Notes: generated by a model from the sequence alone, not told the origin. A DNA stretch of 64,000 bases from an uncultured Oscillospiraceae bacterium (GCA_934590355.1 CAKTOX010000003.1:30438-94437); one strand, 5' to 3'; shown: positions 23,070 to 32,449, counted from the stretch's first letter. Program-made: numbers and translations.

Positions 23070-23638
23070 TCGTACACCTCGGGGCAAAGCCTGCGTATTT
23101 CGCTTCGGATCTCCCGAAGGTCGGTGAAGGTGTCGGGACGCTTTGCGATGTCGCGCAAAAGGGCGGAGGGGTGGTAGAGGGCAAGCGCGCGCCTGCCGTC
23201 TACGTCAAACCACTGCCCGTGCTGACGCGTGATGCGAAAATCCTCGTCAATGACAGAGGTCGCGGCAATTCTGCCGAGGCATATAATTATTTTCGGGTCA
23301 ATTATCTCGATCTGCCGCTTGAGCCAGTGCGCACAGGCCGTCTTTTCCTCCGGCAGCGGGTCGCGGTTTTTCGGCGGGCGGCATTTTACGACGTTTGCTA
23401 TATAGACCTTGCCGCGGTCGAGATCGATCATCTTGAGCATATCGTCCAAAAGCTGACCTGCTCTGCCGACAAACGGTACACCCTGAATATCCTCCTGCTC
23501 GCCGGGGCCCTCGCCGATAAGCATTATCTTCGCCCGATCGTTTCCGACTCCGAAAACGAGATTGGTGCGGCTTTTGCCGAGCTCGCAGCCGCAGCACTTC
23601 ATGCACTCAAGCCCGAGCTGTCTCATTTCGTTAGTCAT
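23066..23638 (-). CDS. Uracil-DNA glycosylase, family 4 (iron-sulfur type)
   Basis: A 190-residue enzyme that removes uracil from DNA. Motifs: GEGPGEQED (~43) with the catalytic-site GEGPG of family 4, the aromatic FVGRAG, and HPSALLR near 155. Cysteines at 12, 15, 16 and 18, plus CRPPKNRDP (~86) and a later Cys, provide the 4Fe-4S ligands expected of this family. It overlaps the upstream CCA transferase stop by one base and the GNAT start by four, forming one operon. Confidence 0.93.
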   Translation of the reverse strand: MTNEMRQLGLECMKCCGCELGKSRTNLVFGVGNDRAKIMLIGEGPGEQEDIQGVPFVGRAGQLLDDMLKMIDLDRGKVYIANVVKCRPPKNRDPLPEEKTACAHWLKRQIEIIDPKIIICLGRIAATSVIDEDFRITRQHGQWFDVDGRRALALYHPSALLRDIAKRPDTFTDLREIRSEIRRLCPEVYE

Positions 23639-24840
23639 CAGCTCTCCTCCGAATATTTTGCAAGCTCAAGCAAAATTTCCCGTTTATTATTATCGGGGTA
23701 TTCCATAACGTATTCAAGCAGAAATTTGAGCATCTCGCCGAGCTCCGGGCCCTTTAAGCCGAGCGCGAGCAGGTCGTCGCCCGTGACGGCAAGGTGCTTG
23801 AGCGAGAAGCATTCGCCGCTTTTGAGAATGTTTTTGAGCTCCTTTTCGCGGTCTATGCCGTAGATGACCGCATATGTCTGCACCGCGCAGGTGACCGTGT
23901 CAACGCCGTAGCGGTTGAGCATCTTTTTCCAGCCGAGATCGTCGCGCGGCGGCTCCTGACTGAGCAGCACCTCAGCGTCCGCGCAGCAGCGTATTGTGCG
24001 CCCGTCAAGCCTGAGCTGCATAAGAAAATCGCGCGCGGAGGGGATGTAGCCGTATTTTCTCAGCATGATGGCAAACGCCACCCATCTTGTGAGCGCCTTA
24101 CGCGGCATATCGGCAATGTCGGCAAAATTGGGCGTTTTCCAGCCCGCGCCGCTTATGTATTTCTTCATGAGTCCGAAACTGATCGCGGCGCTCATGGTTT
24201 CGGGTCGGGTGGTGAGGAGTATCTTTTCGATCTCGTCCCTTACACGCTCCGGCGCAAGCTCTGCGGCAAGCGGTGCGCATTGCTCGATAGCCTGCATCGT
24301 TTCATATTCGATGGTAAAGCCGAGCCTTGCGGAAAAGCGCAGGGCGCGGAACATTCTCAGCGCGTCCTCTGTAAAGCGAAGCTTGGGCTCACCCACGCAG
24401 TGGATAGTGCGCTTTGCAATATCGCTCACGCCGTCGAACGGGTCGGCGATCATGCCGTCGGCGGACAGCGCGATGGCGTTCATCGTGAAGTCGCGGCGGC
24501 TGAGATCGGTTATGAGATCGGACACAAAGGTGACGGAATCGGGTCTGCGATGGTCACGGTAGTCGCCCTCCGTGCGGAAGGTCGTGACCTCGGAGCTTTT
24601 GCTTCCGATAATCACGGTCACCGTGCCGTGCCGGATACCCGTAGGCATCGAGCCGGGGAAGAGCTCAAGCACTTCTTCGGGCAGGGCGCTCGTGCAAATG
24701 TCCCAGTCCTGCGGTGTTATCTCCATTATAACGTCGCGCACGCAGCCGCCCACAAGATAGGCAAGATGCCCTCTTGCCTGGAGCGTGAACAGTATCTGCC
24801 TGACGTATTTTGGCGGGTTTATTTGAGGCATAATAGTCAT
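23638..24840 (-). CDS. cca: CCA tRNA nucleotidyltransferase / poly(A) polymerase family
   Basis: A 400-residue class II nucleotidyltransferase that adds or repairs the 3' CCA of tRNA. Head domain: LVGGCVRDVIM with the DxD pair in PQDWDICTSA (~40), then RRDFTMNAIAL (~115); neck and body follow with RFTEDALRMFRALRFSARLGF (~150) and RVRDEIEKIL. No C-terminal HD domain. The start is either ATG 24840 or ATG 24831; AGGG upstream is nearer the ideal spacing for 24831. First gene of a three-gene repair/modification operon. Confidence 0.93.
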   Translation of the reverse strand: MTIMPQINPPKYVRQILFTLQARGHLAYLVGGCVRDVIMEITPQDWDICTSALPEEVLELFPGSMPTGIRHGTVTVIIGSKSSEVTTFRTEGDYRDHRRPDSVTFVSDLITDLSRRDFTMNAIALSADGMIADPFDGVSDIAKRTIHCVGEPKLRFTEDALRMFRALRFSARLGFTIEYETMQAIEQCAPLAAELAPERVRDEIEKILLTTRPETMSAAISFGLMKKYISGAGWKTPNFADIADMPRKALTRWVAFAIMLRKYGYIPSARDFLMQLRLDGRTIRCCADAEVLLSQEPPRDDLGWKKMLNRYGVDTVTCAVQTYAVIYGIDREKELKNILKSGECFSLKHLAVTGDDLLALGLKGPELGEMLKFLLEYVMEYPDNNKREILLELAKYSEES

Positions 24841-24868
24841 ATCCCTAAATCTGTGATTATATTTAGCC

Positions 24869-24897
24869 TTGTAAAGTTGACTTCACAGTATTATAAT
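24869..24897 (+). promoter_or_regulatory. Promoter of murC
   Basis: TTGTAA (24869-24874), 17-bp spacer, TATAAT (24892-24897), in the region divergent from cca. Confidence 0.65.
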
Positions 24898-24971
24898 ATC
24901 ATTTGCTATAAGCAACATCAACATGTAAATGTAAATAATATATCTTACGCGCCAGCGTGATTGGAGTATTT

Positions 24972-26354
24972 ATGCCTGATTTCAGTGAATTTTTAAGCCG
25001 TGGCAAGCGCGGTCACCTCGTCGGCATAGGCGGCGTTTCCATGTCGCCTTTGGCGGAGGTGCTGTGCGATGCGGGGCTCGTTATAAGCGGCTCGGACATC
25101 GCGGAGAGTGAGCGCACATCGCATCTCAGAGAAAAGGGAATTAAGATATTCATCGGCCACGATGCCGAAAACATTACGAGCAACATTGACTTCGTTGTCC
25201 GCACCGCAGCCGCTCACGACGATAACCCGGAGATAGTCCGCGCAAAAGAGCTCGGTATTCCCGTGTTTGAGCGCACTCAGGCGTGGGGAGCTATAATGCG
25301 CGGCTATAAAAACGCTCTGTGCATATCCGGCACACACGGCAAGACCACGACGACCTCCATGTGCACCCATATCCTCATGGCGGCCGAAAAGGACCCCACT
25401 GTCATGATAGGCGGCACGCTGCCGCTTTTGAAGGCGGGACACAGAGTCGGAGCGGGGGACACCATCGTTATGGAGTCCTGCGAGTATTATAACTCGTTCC
25501 TCTCGTTTTTTCCGACCGTTGCGGTCATTCTGAACATTGAGGAGGATCACCTCGACTTCTTCTCGGGGATCGAGGAAATAAAGCAGAGCTTCCGCGAGTT
25601 TGCAAGCCACGTTCCGGAGGACGGCTATGTTGTTGTTAACCACGATGACGAGAACACCATGGACGCGGTGCGCGATCTTGATCGCAATATTGTGACCTTC
25701 GGCCTGACCGCAAAGGCCGACGTGTACGCAAAAAACGTCATTCGCATCGGCTCACTTACAAAGTTTGATATAATGTATAAGGGTAAGCTGCTCGACACTG
25801 TCGCCATACACGTACCGGGAGTGCACAACCTTAAAAACGCGCTTGCCGCGGCTGCTGCGTCAATATGTCTCGGCATTAAGCCCACCGCGATAAAATACGG
25901 CCTTGCCGGCTTCTCCGGAGCGGGCAGAAGATTTGAATTCAAGGGCAAGTTTAACGGTGCGGACGTTTATGACGACTATGCCCACCATCCGGGCGAGCTC
26001 AAGGCGCTGTTAGACGCGGTCGAATCGCTCGGCTACAAGCGCACCATCGTCATTTTCCAGCCCCACACCTATACGCGCACGATGGCGCTGTTTTACGATT
26101 TCGTCCGCCAGCTCAAGCGCCCCGACATCGTCTACCTTGCCGAGATATTCGCCGCGCGCGAAAAGAATCTGCTCGGCATATCCTCGGCCGACCTTGCCGA
26201 AAAGATAGAGGGCGCGCGCTTCTTCAAGACCTTTGAGGAGATCGAAAACGACCTGCGCAAGACCGCGCAGCCGGGCGATCTCATATTGACGGTCGGAGCG
26301 GGCAACGTGTATAAAATAGGCGAGCACCTTCTTGCCGACGATTACGAAACGTAA
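24972..26354 (+). CDS. murC: UDP-N-acetylmuramate--L-alanine ligase
   Basis: A 460-residue Mur ligase that adds L-alanine to UDP-MurNAc in peptidoglycan synthesis. Seen: Rossmann start HLVGIGGVSMSPLAEVL, ATP loop SGTHGKTTTTSM (~118), NIEEDHLDFF, YDDYAHHPGE (~330) and FQPHTYTRT. Start ATG 24972 with TTGGAG; a GTG five codons earlier lacks a ribosome site. It is followed 14 bases later by a small metallo-hydrolase gene in the same operon. Confidence 0.96.
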   Translation: MPDFSEFLSRGKRGHLVGIGGVSMSPLAEVLCDAGLVISGSDIAESERTSHLREKGIKIFIGHDAENITSNIDFVVRTAAAHDDNPEIVRAKELGIPVFERTQAWGAIMRGYKNALCISGTHGKTTTTSMCTHILMAAEKDPTVMIGGTLPLLKAGHRVGAGDTIVMESCEYYNSFLSFFPTVAVILNIEEDHLDFFSGIEEIKQSFREFASHVPEDGYVVVNHDDENTMDAVRDLDRNIVTFGLTAKADVYAKNVIRIGSLTKFDIMYKGKLLDTVAIHVPGVHNLKNALAAAAASICLGIKPTAIKYGLAGFSGAGRRFEFKGKFNGADVYDDYAHHPGELKALLDAVESLGYKRTIVIFQPHTYTRTMALFYDFVRQLKRPDIVYLAEIFAAREKNLLGISSADLAEKIEGARFFKTFEEIENDLRKTAQPGDLILTVGAGNVYKIGEHLLADDYET

Positions 26355-26368
26355 AAAGAGGAAACGCT

Positions 26369-26992
26369 ATGGAGATAAGCTGGCTGGGACATTCCTGCTT
26401 TAAAATAAGCCACGACGGCTACAGCGTCGTTATTGACCCGTATGACCTGACAAACGCCAACTACCCCGTGCTGTCCGCAAGCGCCGATGCAGTTTTGTGC
26501 AGCCACGAGCACCGCGGCCACAGCTACCGCGCCGGAGTTAAGCTTTCCGGAACGCAGCGGCCTTGCCCGTACACCGTCGAGACGATAGACACCTTCCACG
26601 ACACGAGCTACGGCACTCTGCGCGGCAAAAACAAGGTACATATAATTAAATGGGACGGATATAAAATCGTACATTTGGGCGACCTCGGCAGCGTCCTCAG
26701 CGATTCGGAAAAAGCCGAGATATTCGGTGCGGACGTTCTGATGATAAATGCCGGCGGCTTCAGAGCCATGCCCAGCGACAAAACGAAGCCCCTTGCCGAC
26801 GAGCTCGGAGCGCGGGTAGTCATACCCATGCACTACGCCCATGACGGCTGCGGCAACCGCCGTATGGAGCGCGTAAATGCGTTTACCGACCAGTATATGC
26901 CTCTGCCTATCGTTCATTTTTACGACACGAACACGATACGGATAGACGCCGATACGCCCGAGCAAGTCGCCGTTTTAAAGTATGTCCGCTGA
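26369..26992 (+). CDS. MBL-fold metallo-hydrolase, UlaG-like, with an altered metal motif
   Basis: A 207-residue metallo-beta-lactamase-fold protein. The usual HxHxDH signature appears as HEHRGHS (~48), with Gly where the second-metal Asp is expected; downstream ligands are present (DTFHDT ~75, HLGDLG ~100, MHYAH ~155). The change may leave a single-metal or altered site. Located right behind murC and before a terminator, so likely transcribed with it. Function unknown. Confidence 0.83.
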   Translation: MEISWLGHSCFKISHDGYSVVIDPYDLTNANYPVLSASADAVLCSHEHRGHSYRAGVKLSGTQRPCPYTVETIDTFHDTSYGTLRGKNKVHIIKWDGYKIVHLGDLGSVLSDSEKAEIFGADVLMINAGGFRAMPSDKTKPLADELGARVVIPMHYAHDGCGNRRMERVNAFTDQYMPLPIVHFYDTNTIRIDADTPEQVAVLKYVR

Positions 26993-27003
26993 AATTTGCT
27001 TAT

Positions 27004-27040
27004 AAATCAAGGGAATTAACATATTTCCCTTGATTTATTT
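27004..27040 (+). terminator. Terminator after the murC operon
   Basis: AAATCAAGGGAA pairs with TTCCCTTGATTT over a 9-base loop, followed by ATTT. The U-tract is modest. Confidence 0.7.
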
Positions 27041-27103
27041 GCGCTTATAGTATATATTTCTAAAGCTGTATTAAAGCATATGAGATCGAATGGAGGCTGT
27101 TCA

Positions 27104-28708
27104 GTGGCAAAAGCTAAAGAACAAAACTATTTGCACGGCGCGGCAATAATGACCGCGGGCGTTATAATAATGAAGATACTCGGAGCCCTGTATAAGATCC
27201 CGCTGGGAAATATGCTCGGCGACGACGGTTATGCTCTGTTTTTGCAGGCATACTATGTTTACAGCGTGTTCCTGACCCTTGCAACGGCGGGCTTCCCCGT
27301 GGCGCTGTCGCGTATGATAAGCGCGGCGCAGACGAAGGGACTGCAAATGCAGGCAAGGCGCACATACCATGTCGCGTGGTGGACGTTCTTCGCCCTCGGC
27401 GTTTTTAGCTCGACCATCATGTTCGTGTTCCCGGATTGGCTTGCGACGACGCTTATCCACAGCCCGGATGCCGCACTGAGCATTCAGGCTCTCTCTCCGG
27501 CGGTGCTGCTGTGCTGCATAACGGCTACCTACCGTGGACTCACGCAGGGCTATGAGAACATGACACCCACAACGGTGAGCCAGATACTCGAGGTGCTCGC
27601 CAAGGTGGCGGCGGGACTTGCGCTTGCGGCATATCTAATAAAGACAGGTGCAGAGCAGCCCGTTGCTGTGGCAGGCGCCATTTTCGGTGTCACCGTCGGC
27701 TCGCTTGCAGCGCTGCTGTACATGATAGTGTACAAAATGCGCAATTACAGCTTTGATACCGTTTCCGAGCCCGACGTTCCCGAGAGCGCAGGCACGATAT
27801 TCAAAAACCTGCTGCGTATCGGCATCCCCATCGCGCTCGGCTCGGTGGTGCTCTCGCTTATAAACCTCGTCGATGCAGGTTTGTGCATGACCCGGCTTCA
27901 GAATGCCGTCGGCTTCAGCTACTCTCACGCAAACACCCTCTACGGCGTGTACGGCAAGGCGCAGACTCTCTTTAACCTGCCCGCGGCATTCATAACGCCG
28001 CTGACCATATCCGTCGTGCCTGCTATATCGGCAAAGCTCGTCGTGGGCAACAAGAGCGAGGCGGGCAAGATTTCCGAGGACTCCCTGCGCATTTCCATGG
28101 CGCTCGCGCTGCCCATGGGCATAGGTCTTGCCGTCCTGAGCGAGCCCATCATGAAGATAATCTACCCCGGCGCAAACGAAGCCGGCCCCGCGCTGCTTGG
28201 CATACTCGGCATTGCGTCCGTGTTCGTGTGCTTCTCACTCATAAGCACCGCCATTCTTCAGGCGACCGGCAACGAAAAGCTCACTCTTTGCTCCATCATC
28301 GCCGGAGGCCTTGTCAAGATAAGCGTCAACTGGTTTATCGTAGCAATCCCGTCTGTCAATATTTTCGGCGCTGCCATCGGCACGGTCTGCTGCTATCTGA
28401 CGATGTGCGTTCTCAACGTCATTTTCATAAACCGCAGATTTGAAAAGGGAATGTCGATGAAAAACATCGTTATCCGTCCCGCGGTACCGAGCATCGCAAT
28501 GGGCGTCATTGCGTATGCCGTCTATGCCGCAGGAATGGCGTTCACCTCGGGCGGAAAGCTCATGATGGCTGCATTCATGTGCGCGGCAATTCTTGCCGCC
28601 GTCATCGTTTACGCCGTTGCCGTCATCAAGCTGCGCGTCATAACCGCAGAGGATATGAAGCTCATTCCCAAAGGCGAAAAAGTGGCAAAGCTCCTGCATA
28701 TGAGCTGA
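27104..28708 (+). CDS. MOP-superfamily flippase (SpoVB/MurJ-like polysaccharide transporter)
   Basis: A 534-residue membrane protein with about 14 helices. The N-terminal GAAIMTAGVIIMKILGALYKIPLGNMLGDDGYALF is the hallmark segment of the SpoVB/YtgP/MurJ branch (conserved KIPL and GD-G), and the internal RIGIPIALGSVVLSLINLVDAGL fits. It likely flips lipid-linked precursors, perhaps lipid II or a spore-coat/peptidoglycan lipid. Start is GTG 27104, after ATGGAGG; the ATG at 27080 would place GGAGG inside the coding region. Own transcription unit. Confidence 0.92.
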   Translation: MAKAKEQNYLHGAAIMTAGVIIMKILGALYKIPLGNMLGDDGYALFLQAYYVYSVFLTLATAGFPVALSRMISAAQTKGLQMQARRTYHVAWWTFFALGVFSSTIMFVFPDWLATTLIHSPDAALSIQALSPAVLLCCITATYRGLTQGYENMTPTTVSQILEVLAKVAAGLALAAYLIKTGAEQPVAVAGAIFGVTVGSLAALLYMIVYKMRNYSFDTVSEPDVPESAGTIFKNLLRIGIPIALGSVVLSLINLVDAGLCMTRLQNAVGFSYSHANTLYGVYGKAQTLFNLPAAFITPLTISVVPAISAKLVVGNKSEAGKISEDSLRISMALALPMGIGLAVLSEPIMKIIYPGANEAGPALLGILGIASVFVCFSLISTAILQATGNEKLTLCSIIAGGLVKISVNWFIVAIPSVNIFGAAIGTVCCYLTMCVLNVIFINRRFEKGMSMKNIVIRPAVPSIAMGVIAYAVYAAGMAFTSGGKLMMAAFMCAAILAAVIVYAVAVIKLRVITAEDMKLIPKGEKVAKLLHMS

Positions 28709-28754
28709 TTTATCAAGAAAATGTCTATATTTCCGTCTTTTTATGAAAAAATAC

Positions 28755-28783
28755 TTGATAATCGGCGTGATATATGATAGATT
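28755..28783 (+). promoter_or_regulatory. Promoter of the HU gene
   Basis: TTGATA (28755-28760), 17-bp spacer, TAGATT (28778-28783). Leader of about 95 nt with a strong AGGAGG. Confidence 0.6.
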
Positions 28784-28885
28784 ACTTTGGCGGAAAAAAT
28801 TTAAGTGAATAACCCGTGAAGCGCAATTGCCGCTGAGGGTTGTATACAAAGGCTAAACAGCCGTTTAAATTTAGGAGGATTACAC

Positions 28886-29161
28886 ATGAATAAGGCAGAA
28901 CTTATTGCAGCCGTAGCAGAAAAGACCGGTCTTTCCAAGAAGGATTCCGAGAAGGCTGTTAACGCCGCGTTTGATACCATCACCGAGACTCTGGTATCCG
29001 GCGAGAAGGTTCAGATGGTCGGCTTCGGCGTATTTGACGTAAAAGAGCGCGGCGTTCGCATCGGCCGCAACCCCAAGACCCTCGAGGCTATCGAGATCCC
29101 CGCAAGCAAGGTTCCTTTCTTCAAAGCGGGAAAGGCACTCAAGGACGCAGTAGCAAAGTAA
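28886..29161 (+). CDS. hup: DNA-binding protein HU
   Basis: A 91-residue histone-like dimer subunit that bends DNA nonspecifically. It has the classical [20 protein letters not shown] start, [20 protein letters not shown] arm with GRNP, and a C-terminal helix ending [15 protein letters not shown] before the ATG and near-optimal codons point to high expression. Followed by a hairpin and then rqcP, a common Firmicutes order. Confidence 0.97.
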   Translation: MNKAELIAAVAEKTGLSKKDSEKAVNAAFDTITETLVSGEKVQMVGFGVFDVKERGVRIGRNPKTLEAIEIPASKVPFFKAGKALKDAVAK

Positions 29162-29188
29162 TTGTCCCGACTGTTTAAATATTAAAGT

Positions 29189-29223
29189 AATTCCCGCGAT
29201 ACAATTGTATTGCGGGAATTTTA
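29189..29223 (+). terminator. Hairpin between hup and rqcP
   Basis: AATTCCCGC...GCGGGAATT with nearly the whole 32-base sequence self-complementary, followed by TTTT. It may be a partial terminator that separates hup from rqcP expression. Confidence 0.8.
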
Positions 29224-29255
29224 CCATCATGCCGCGAGCAGCGAGGAGGTAAGCT

Positions 29256-29501
29256 ATGAGACTGGATAAGTATCTCAAGGTATCGCGCCTTATAAAGCGC
29301 CGCAGCGTCGCAAACGACGCCTGTGACGCGGAGCGCGTGAGCGTAAACGGCAGACAGGTCAAGGCAAGCTATCAGGTCAAGGTGGGCGACGTCATTGAGG
29401 TCGCCTTCGGACAGAGAAGGCTCAAGGTCGAGGTACTGTCTGTTAACGAGACAGTCAAAAAAGAGGAAGCCCCCGCAATGTATCGGGAGCTTGAGAATTA
29501 A
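29256..29501 (+). CDS. rqcP: S4-domain RNA-binding protein RqcP
   Basis: An 81-residue protein consisting of one S4 domain (MRLDKYLKVSRLIKRR start, VSVNGRQVKASYQVKVGDVIEV core), matching RqcP/YabO, which works with RqcH in adding poly-alanine tails to stalled nascent chains on 50S subunits. Length and position after hup fit. RBS GAGGAGG before the ATG. Hsp15-like heat-shock protein is the alternative name but that family is longer. Confidence 0.9.
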   Translation: MRLDKYLKVSRLIKRRSVANDACDAERVSVNGRQVKASYQVKVGDVIEVAFGQRRLKVEVLSVNETVKKEEAPAMYRELEN

Positions 29502-29534
29502 AAAACTCACCGTTCATACGAACGGTGAGTTTTT
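29501..29534. terminator. Bidirectional terminator between rqcP and the SLH gene
   Basis: AAAAACTCACCGTTC and its complement with an ATAC loop; A/T tracts on both sides serve both converging genes. Confidence 0.9.
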
Positions 29535-29546
29535 ATATGTGCTTGA

Positions 29547-30686
29547 TTATTTCCAGTCGGGAGCGTCGGTGCGAATCTTAGTCCACTGCTCGGTGATGAC
29601 GAACTCGCCGCTGACAACATTCTTGACGTTGAGCGTCCAGGTGTAATCGTGGGAGTTGGTCGCCTCAAGAACGTCCGCGTAGTACCAAGCGCCGTTGGAA
29701 ACGTCGGGCCAAGAGGTGATGGGATCCTTGCAGCTGTTGAGGCTGCTGTTAGTGGAGTTGCGGCCTACGAGGCGGTTGCACATTGCGGCAGCCTCGGCGC
29801 GGGTGAGGTTAGCGTCGGGGTTTGCATTGCCATTGTCGTCACCCTTGAGGATGCCGAGCTTTGCAAGAATGTTCATGTAGCTCTGAGCCCAGTGACCGTT
29901 AATATCCTCGAATGCGTTGTTTCCGACATAGGAAACGGAGAACATACGAGCGATCATGGAGGAGAACTCTGCACGGGTGATGCTCCGGTCGGGCTTGAAG
30001 GTGCCGTCGGGATAGCCGTTGATGATACCGGCCTTAACGAGGGTGCATACCTCGGTGTTGAACCACATTCCTGCCTGTACATCGCTGAACATGCAGTCGG
30101 CGGAGCTGAACTTTGCGCGGGATTCGGGAGTCATAAGACGGTAGATGATGGCTGCGACCTCGGCACGGGTGATGTTAGCCTGAGGCATAAAGGTGCCTTC
30201 GGGGTAGCCGATCATGTAGGCAAAGTGATCGGTATAGTTAAGACCGATGTTGAGGACGGGATAAAGCAAGAGCTTGTCGTGGTCGATCTTGCCGTCCATG
30301 GTCCACTTGATGCCGGGCAGGGTGCTGTACTTAAGACCGCTCAGGGGGCCGTCGCAGGTAGCCGCAACGGAGTAAACGTGCTTAAGCGGGCTGAAGACCG
30401 TGGTCTTGATGAAAGCGATACCGAGAGCGTTTGCGGTGTGGGTGGTGGACTCGCCGGTCAGGTTATCGGTCAGGGTGATAACCGCGTAAGATGCGGGCAG
30501 CTTGTTAAGCAGCGAGCAGTACACGGTGTAGGTGGGGAACTGGAATCCGTTAACGGATGCAAGAACCTCGCCGGTTTCGCTGACGGCAGCGACGTCGTCA
30601 TCGTCAGCCAGTGCCAGAGTCGGCAGCAGGGTGACTACCATCAGGACTGCAAGAAGCAGGCTGATAAGTTTCTTGGACATTTTCAT
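29547..30686 (-). CDS. S-layer homology (SLH) domain protein
   Basis: A 379-residue exported protein: signal peptide ending near ALADDDD (~30), an N-terminal beta-rich domain (~35-150) resembling a Cna-B/Ig-like fold, and three SLH repeats, each with a GYPxGTFxPxxxITRAE-like core (GYPEGTFMPQANITRAE, GYPDGTFKPDRSITRAE, and a variant GDDNGNANPDANLTRAE). SLH domains anchor proteins to pyruvylated cell-wall polymer. Start ATG 30686 with GAAGGAG. Codons are near-optimal, consistent with an abundant surface protein. Confidence 0.92.
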   Translation of the reverse strand: MKMSKKLISLLLAVLMVVTLLPTLALADDDDVAAVSETGEVLASVNGFQFPTYTVYCSLLNKLPASYAVITLTDNLTGESTTHTANALGIAFIKTTVFSPLKHVYSVAATCDGPLSGLKYSTLPGIKWTMDGKIDHDKLLLYPVLNIGLNYTDHFAYMIGYPEGTFMPQANITRAEVAAIIYRLMTPESRAKFSSADCMFSDVQAGMWFNTEVCTLVKAGIINGYPDGTFKPDRSITRAEFSSMIARMFSVSYVGNNAFEDINGHWAQSYMNILAKLGILKGDDNGNANPDANLTRAEAAAMCNRLVGRNSTNSSLNSCKDPITSWPDVSNGAWYYADVLEATNSHDYTWTLNVKNVVSGEFVITEQWTKIRTDAPDWK

Positions 30687-30745
30687 TTTGTTTCTCCTTC
30701 TCAAAAAAACGTTGACACATCGGCTATGATATATAGCTTGAATAT

Positions 30746-30774
30746 AATTTACACCGAAGGTAACAGTTTGTCAA
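30746..30774 (-). promoter_or_regulatory. Promoter of the SLH gene
   Basis: Minus-strand TTGACA (30769-30774), 17-bp spacer, TAAATT (30746-30751). Confidence 0.6.
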
Positions 30775-30833
30775 TAAATTGTGATTAGTATAAACAGCAT
30801 TTTTAAAAACTAACGATTTTTTTATGATTATTG

Positions 30834-31541
30834 TCACTGAAGCTGCTTGAGCATCTCCCTGCGCAGCCTCACGATTATGCGCTTTTCGAGCCTGCTTATG
30901 TAGCTTTGAGAGATACCCATCATGTCCGCCACCTCCTTTTGCGTAAGCTCCGTACCGCCGCCGAGTCCGAAGCGAAGAGTGATGATGCTTTTCTCGCGCT
31001 CGGCAAGGGAATCGACCGCGTTTTTGAGCATTTGACGGTCGGCGTCATCCTCAAGCGGTCGGCAGACCTCATCGTCGTCCGTACCGAGAATGTCGGATAA
31101 AAGAAGCTCGTTTCCGTCCCAATCCGTGTTTAGCGGCTCATCGAAGCTGACCTCGCTGCGCTGGTTGCTTATCTTGCGAAGATACATGAGTATTTCGTTT
31201 TCGATGCAGCGCGAGGCATAGGTGGCAAGCTTGATGTTCTTGTCGCTGCGGAAGGTGTTTATTGCCTTCATGAGCCCGATCGTTCCGATAGAAATGAGGT
31301 CTTCAAGATTTACCCCGGTGTTTTCGAACCTTCTTGATATGTAGACGACAAGGCGCAGATTATGTTCCGTAAGCGTGTTCCTAGCTTGCTCGTCGCCGCG
31401 CTCCATCGCCCGTATCGCAGCTTCCTCCGCGCTGCGCTCAAGCGGGGGCGGGAGAGTGTCGCTGCCGCCTATGTAAAATATGCCCCTGTCGGGCAGAAGA
31501 TGTTCCTCCAGCCATCTTTTGATCACGTTCAGCAGATTCAT
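30834..31541 (-). CDS. sigE: Sporulation sigma factor SigE
   Basis: A 235-residue sigma-70 family factor, mother-cell specific in early sporulation. N-terminal [19 protein letters not shown] is the pro-sequence junction typical of pro-SigE; region 2 ([34 protein letters not shown]) and region 4 ([24 protein letters not shown]) are clear. The 20-25 residue pro-peptide is expected to be removed by the SpoIIGA protease encoded directly upstream. SigG shares similarity, but the pro-sequence and neighbour decide for SigE. Confidence 0.95.
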   Translation of the reverse strand: MNLLNVIKRWLEEHLLPDRGIFYIGGSDTLPPPLERSAEEAAIRAMERGDEQARNTLTEHNLRLVVYISRRFENTGVNLEDLISIGTIGLMKAINTFRSDKNIKLATYASRCIENEILMYLRKISNQRSEVSFDEPLNTDWDGNELLLSDILGTDDDEVCRPLEDDADRQMLKNAVDSLAEREKSIITLRFGLGGGTELTQKEVADMMGISQSYISRLEKRIIVRLRREMLKQLQ

Positions 31542-31624
31542 GCGCCGTCCTCCTTAATATTAAGCAGTCCTGTTAAATTGATGCAGACAAAATGAAATGG
31601 TTACATGGGTTTTGAAAAAAATAA

Positions 31625-32443
31625 TCAGAAAACGCAGTCAAACCCCGCGCCGCCGACCGGAGTTGGGGAGATCGCAACGAGTATGTCGTCTCGAATAACG
31701 CCGTCGAGTGATATTTCGTCGGGCCTGAAGGCGGCGAGCAGTCCCGACTGCGTTCCGACGGCGCTGTATGGCAAAAGCCTCAGTTTCCCCTCAAGGCCCG
31801 GCTCGGTTATCAGTCTTGTGCAGTCCGGGTCACGGAGCTTATCCTCAAGCCTCGGGAAAAGCGGCGCGAGTGACACTGCCGAGGCAATGAGCACGCCCGA
31901 GCCCGTCACCGCGTCAAACAGAGCGTTTCCGCTGTCGTGAAGGCAGCGCAGCTCGATGCTTTTGCCCATAAACTCGATCTTTACGCTTGAGATGCACTCA
32001 TCTGCCGTTTTGACGCTGCGTCTGAAAACAAAGCTCAGCACGGCGTAAATTATCCCGAATGAAATAACGAGCACGGGCACGGATACGGGGATGTACAGTC
32101 CGTTTGCGGGAGAAATGCCGTTTTGCATGGATATGGCCCAAACTGCGCCGCCGAACAGCACCGATACCGCGAAAAACACAAGGCAGCAGCGCCAGAGCTT
32201 TTCCTCACCGCCGAACGCTATGAGCGCCATTGCCGCTCCCGCGCAGAGCTTTACGGGCGCCGCTGTGAGAAATCCGCACCCCGGCAGCAGACCGGCAGCC
32301 GCGTATGCCGCGCCGAGCAGGGCGGAGAAAAAATATCTTTTTCGCCGAAGTCTCACGCCGCAAAGCCTTGCCGAGCACAGCACGAGAAGATAATCAAGTA
32401 TAAGATTGAGAGCAAACAGCCGGTCTATGTAGATTATGTCCAT
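31625..32443 (-). CDS. spoIIGA: Sigma-E processing peptidase SpoIIGA
   Basis: A 272-residue protein: five membrane helices in the N-terminal half (IIYIDRLFALNLILDYLLVL start is typical) and a C-terminal aspartic-protease-like domain with CLHDSGNALFD (~175), the catalytic Asp motif, and LLPYSAVGTQSGLLAAFRPD. It cleaves pro-SigE, the next gene. The start is taken as ATG 32443, which matches the family N-terminus, but it has no ribosome site and lies only seven bases from a TATAAT box, suggesting a leaderless message. An in-frame ATG at 32482 also lacks a ribosome site. Confidence 0.92.
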   Translation of the reverse strand: MDIIYIDRLFALNLILDYLLVLCSARLCGVRLRRKRYFFSALLGAAYAAAGLLPGCGFLTAAPVKLCAGAAMALIAFGGEEKLWRCCLVFFAVSVLFGGAVWAISMQNGISPANGLYIPVSVPVLVISFGIIYAVLSFVFRRSVKTADECISSVKIEFMGKSIELRCLHDSGNALFDAVTGSGVLIASAVSLAPLFPRLEDKLRDPDCTRLITEPGLEGKLRLLPYSAVGTQSGLLAAFRPDEISLDGVIRDDILVAISPTPVGGAGFDCVF

Positions 32444-32449
32444 GCGGAA

